Below, in pieces: positions 37,134 to 37,330 of a stretch of 37,330 bases of DNA (position 1 is its first letter; every line of letters starts with the position of its first letter). Under the pieces are notes generated by a model. That model saw only the letters and a list, made by a program, of their open reading frames with translations. It did not search any database and was not told where the DNA came from. This DNA is from a virus: the IMG/VR virus record IMGVR_UViG_3300036884_000064, positions 1 to 37,330 of that record. One strand, 5' to 3'. The position numbers and the translations under genes are program-made.

Positions 37134-37330
37134 ATGACACACGAACTTGACACAGACGCAACACCAAACCCGAAGAAAGGTAATTTGGTTCCAATCATGG
37201 AATTGACCAAACTCTGTAAGAAATTTGGATTTACCCGCACGACCATCCCAAAACAAAAAGAGGACTTTCGAAACCTTTTAACAGAGTACTTCCAAGCCAA
37301 TCCCGAATATCTACCTCAGAAAAAAGGTAT
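37134..37330 (+). CDS. Unknown protein, partial at right edge
   Basis: Frame open from the ATG at 37134 to the edge: 65 residues, MTHELDTDATPNPKKGNLVPIMELTKLCKKFGFTRTTI... A strong AAGGA lies 6 bases before the ATG. The 57-base gap after the gp15-like gene holds nothing else visible. The short N-terminal part has a possible helix-turn-helix feel (LTKLCKKFGFTRTTI) but is too short to assign. Confidence 0.55.
   Translation, partial: MTHELDTDATPNPKKGNLVPIMELTKLCKKFGFTRTTIPKQKEDFRNLLTEYFQANPEYLPQKKG

Noticed and set aside
1-37330. tRNA or rRNA genes
   Set aside because: No cloverleaf with a terminal acceptor stem or rRNA-like stretch was seen on either strand; the CCA-adding domain is protein-coding and does not imply tRNA genes here.

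Overview
The window is a late (virion-structure) region of a large T4-related tailed phage with a contractile tail. Recognisable T4-type parts are a tape-measure-like protein (cut by the left edge), a gp26-like baseplate hub protein with a frame-shifted gp51-like tail, a gp19-like tail tube, an unusually large gp18-like sheath, and rightward neck/terminator genes resembling gp13, gp14 and gp15. There are no rRNA, tRNA, plasmid or host housekeeping genes and no CRISPR array. Many genes overlap by 1-14 bases, as is usual in phages. The host cannot be told from this sequence.

Layout. Positions 1-31464 are mostly leftward genes: tape measure (1-1445), hub protein (1781-2831), two proline/serine-rich small proteins (3793-5018), tail tube (5920-6411), a multi-domain nucleotidyltransferase/acetyltransferase protein (8079-10604), a zinc-ribbon protein, a HAD 5'-nucleotidase, a 924-residue low-complexity protein, the sheath (15915-19358), a fibre-like cluster (20148-22410), a tightly overlapping six-gene operon (22606-26454) and a 1351-residue fusion protein (27409-31464). 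Rightward genes from 31586 to the right edge encode the neck and tail-terminator proteins.

The most striking system is the 22606-26454 operon. Its six products look unrelated (two ADP-ribosyltransferase-like proteins, a ParB-like domain, an acetyltransferase, two unknowns), but all start with nearly the same leader of about ten residues (MIKLKxLLLE type). The leader ends in L-x-E, the cleavage pattern of T4 prohead protease gp21. In T4 such leaders target internal proteins (Alt, IPI-III) into the capsid for injection. The neighbouring 1351-residue protein joins Nudix, SleB-type cell-wall hydrolase, acetyltransferase-like, ADP-ribosyltransferase-like and complete CCA-adding/HD domains, with similar I/L-x-E sites near domain borders. 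I infer a cassette of packaged, injected effectors, partly made as polyproteins.

Regulation. An octamer TATTTATA (or one base off) lies upstream of most transcription units, always in the same orientation relative to the gene. It is the reverse complement of the classical T4 late box TATAAATA. In several cases it is 3-5 bases from the ATG. One copy, at 19471, has no protein gene after it; it is followed by a foldable stretch of about 100 nt and a strong intrinsic terminator, giving a good small-RNA candidate.

Mobile load. I count eight apparently intact homing-type endonucleases (HNH, GIY-YIG, PD-(D/E)xK/VSR-like) and three relics. Two of them, at 2940 and 26550, carry the same overlapping small basic upstream gene, so they look like a two-gene mobile unit. 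No gene-free stretch exceeds about 230 bases.
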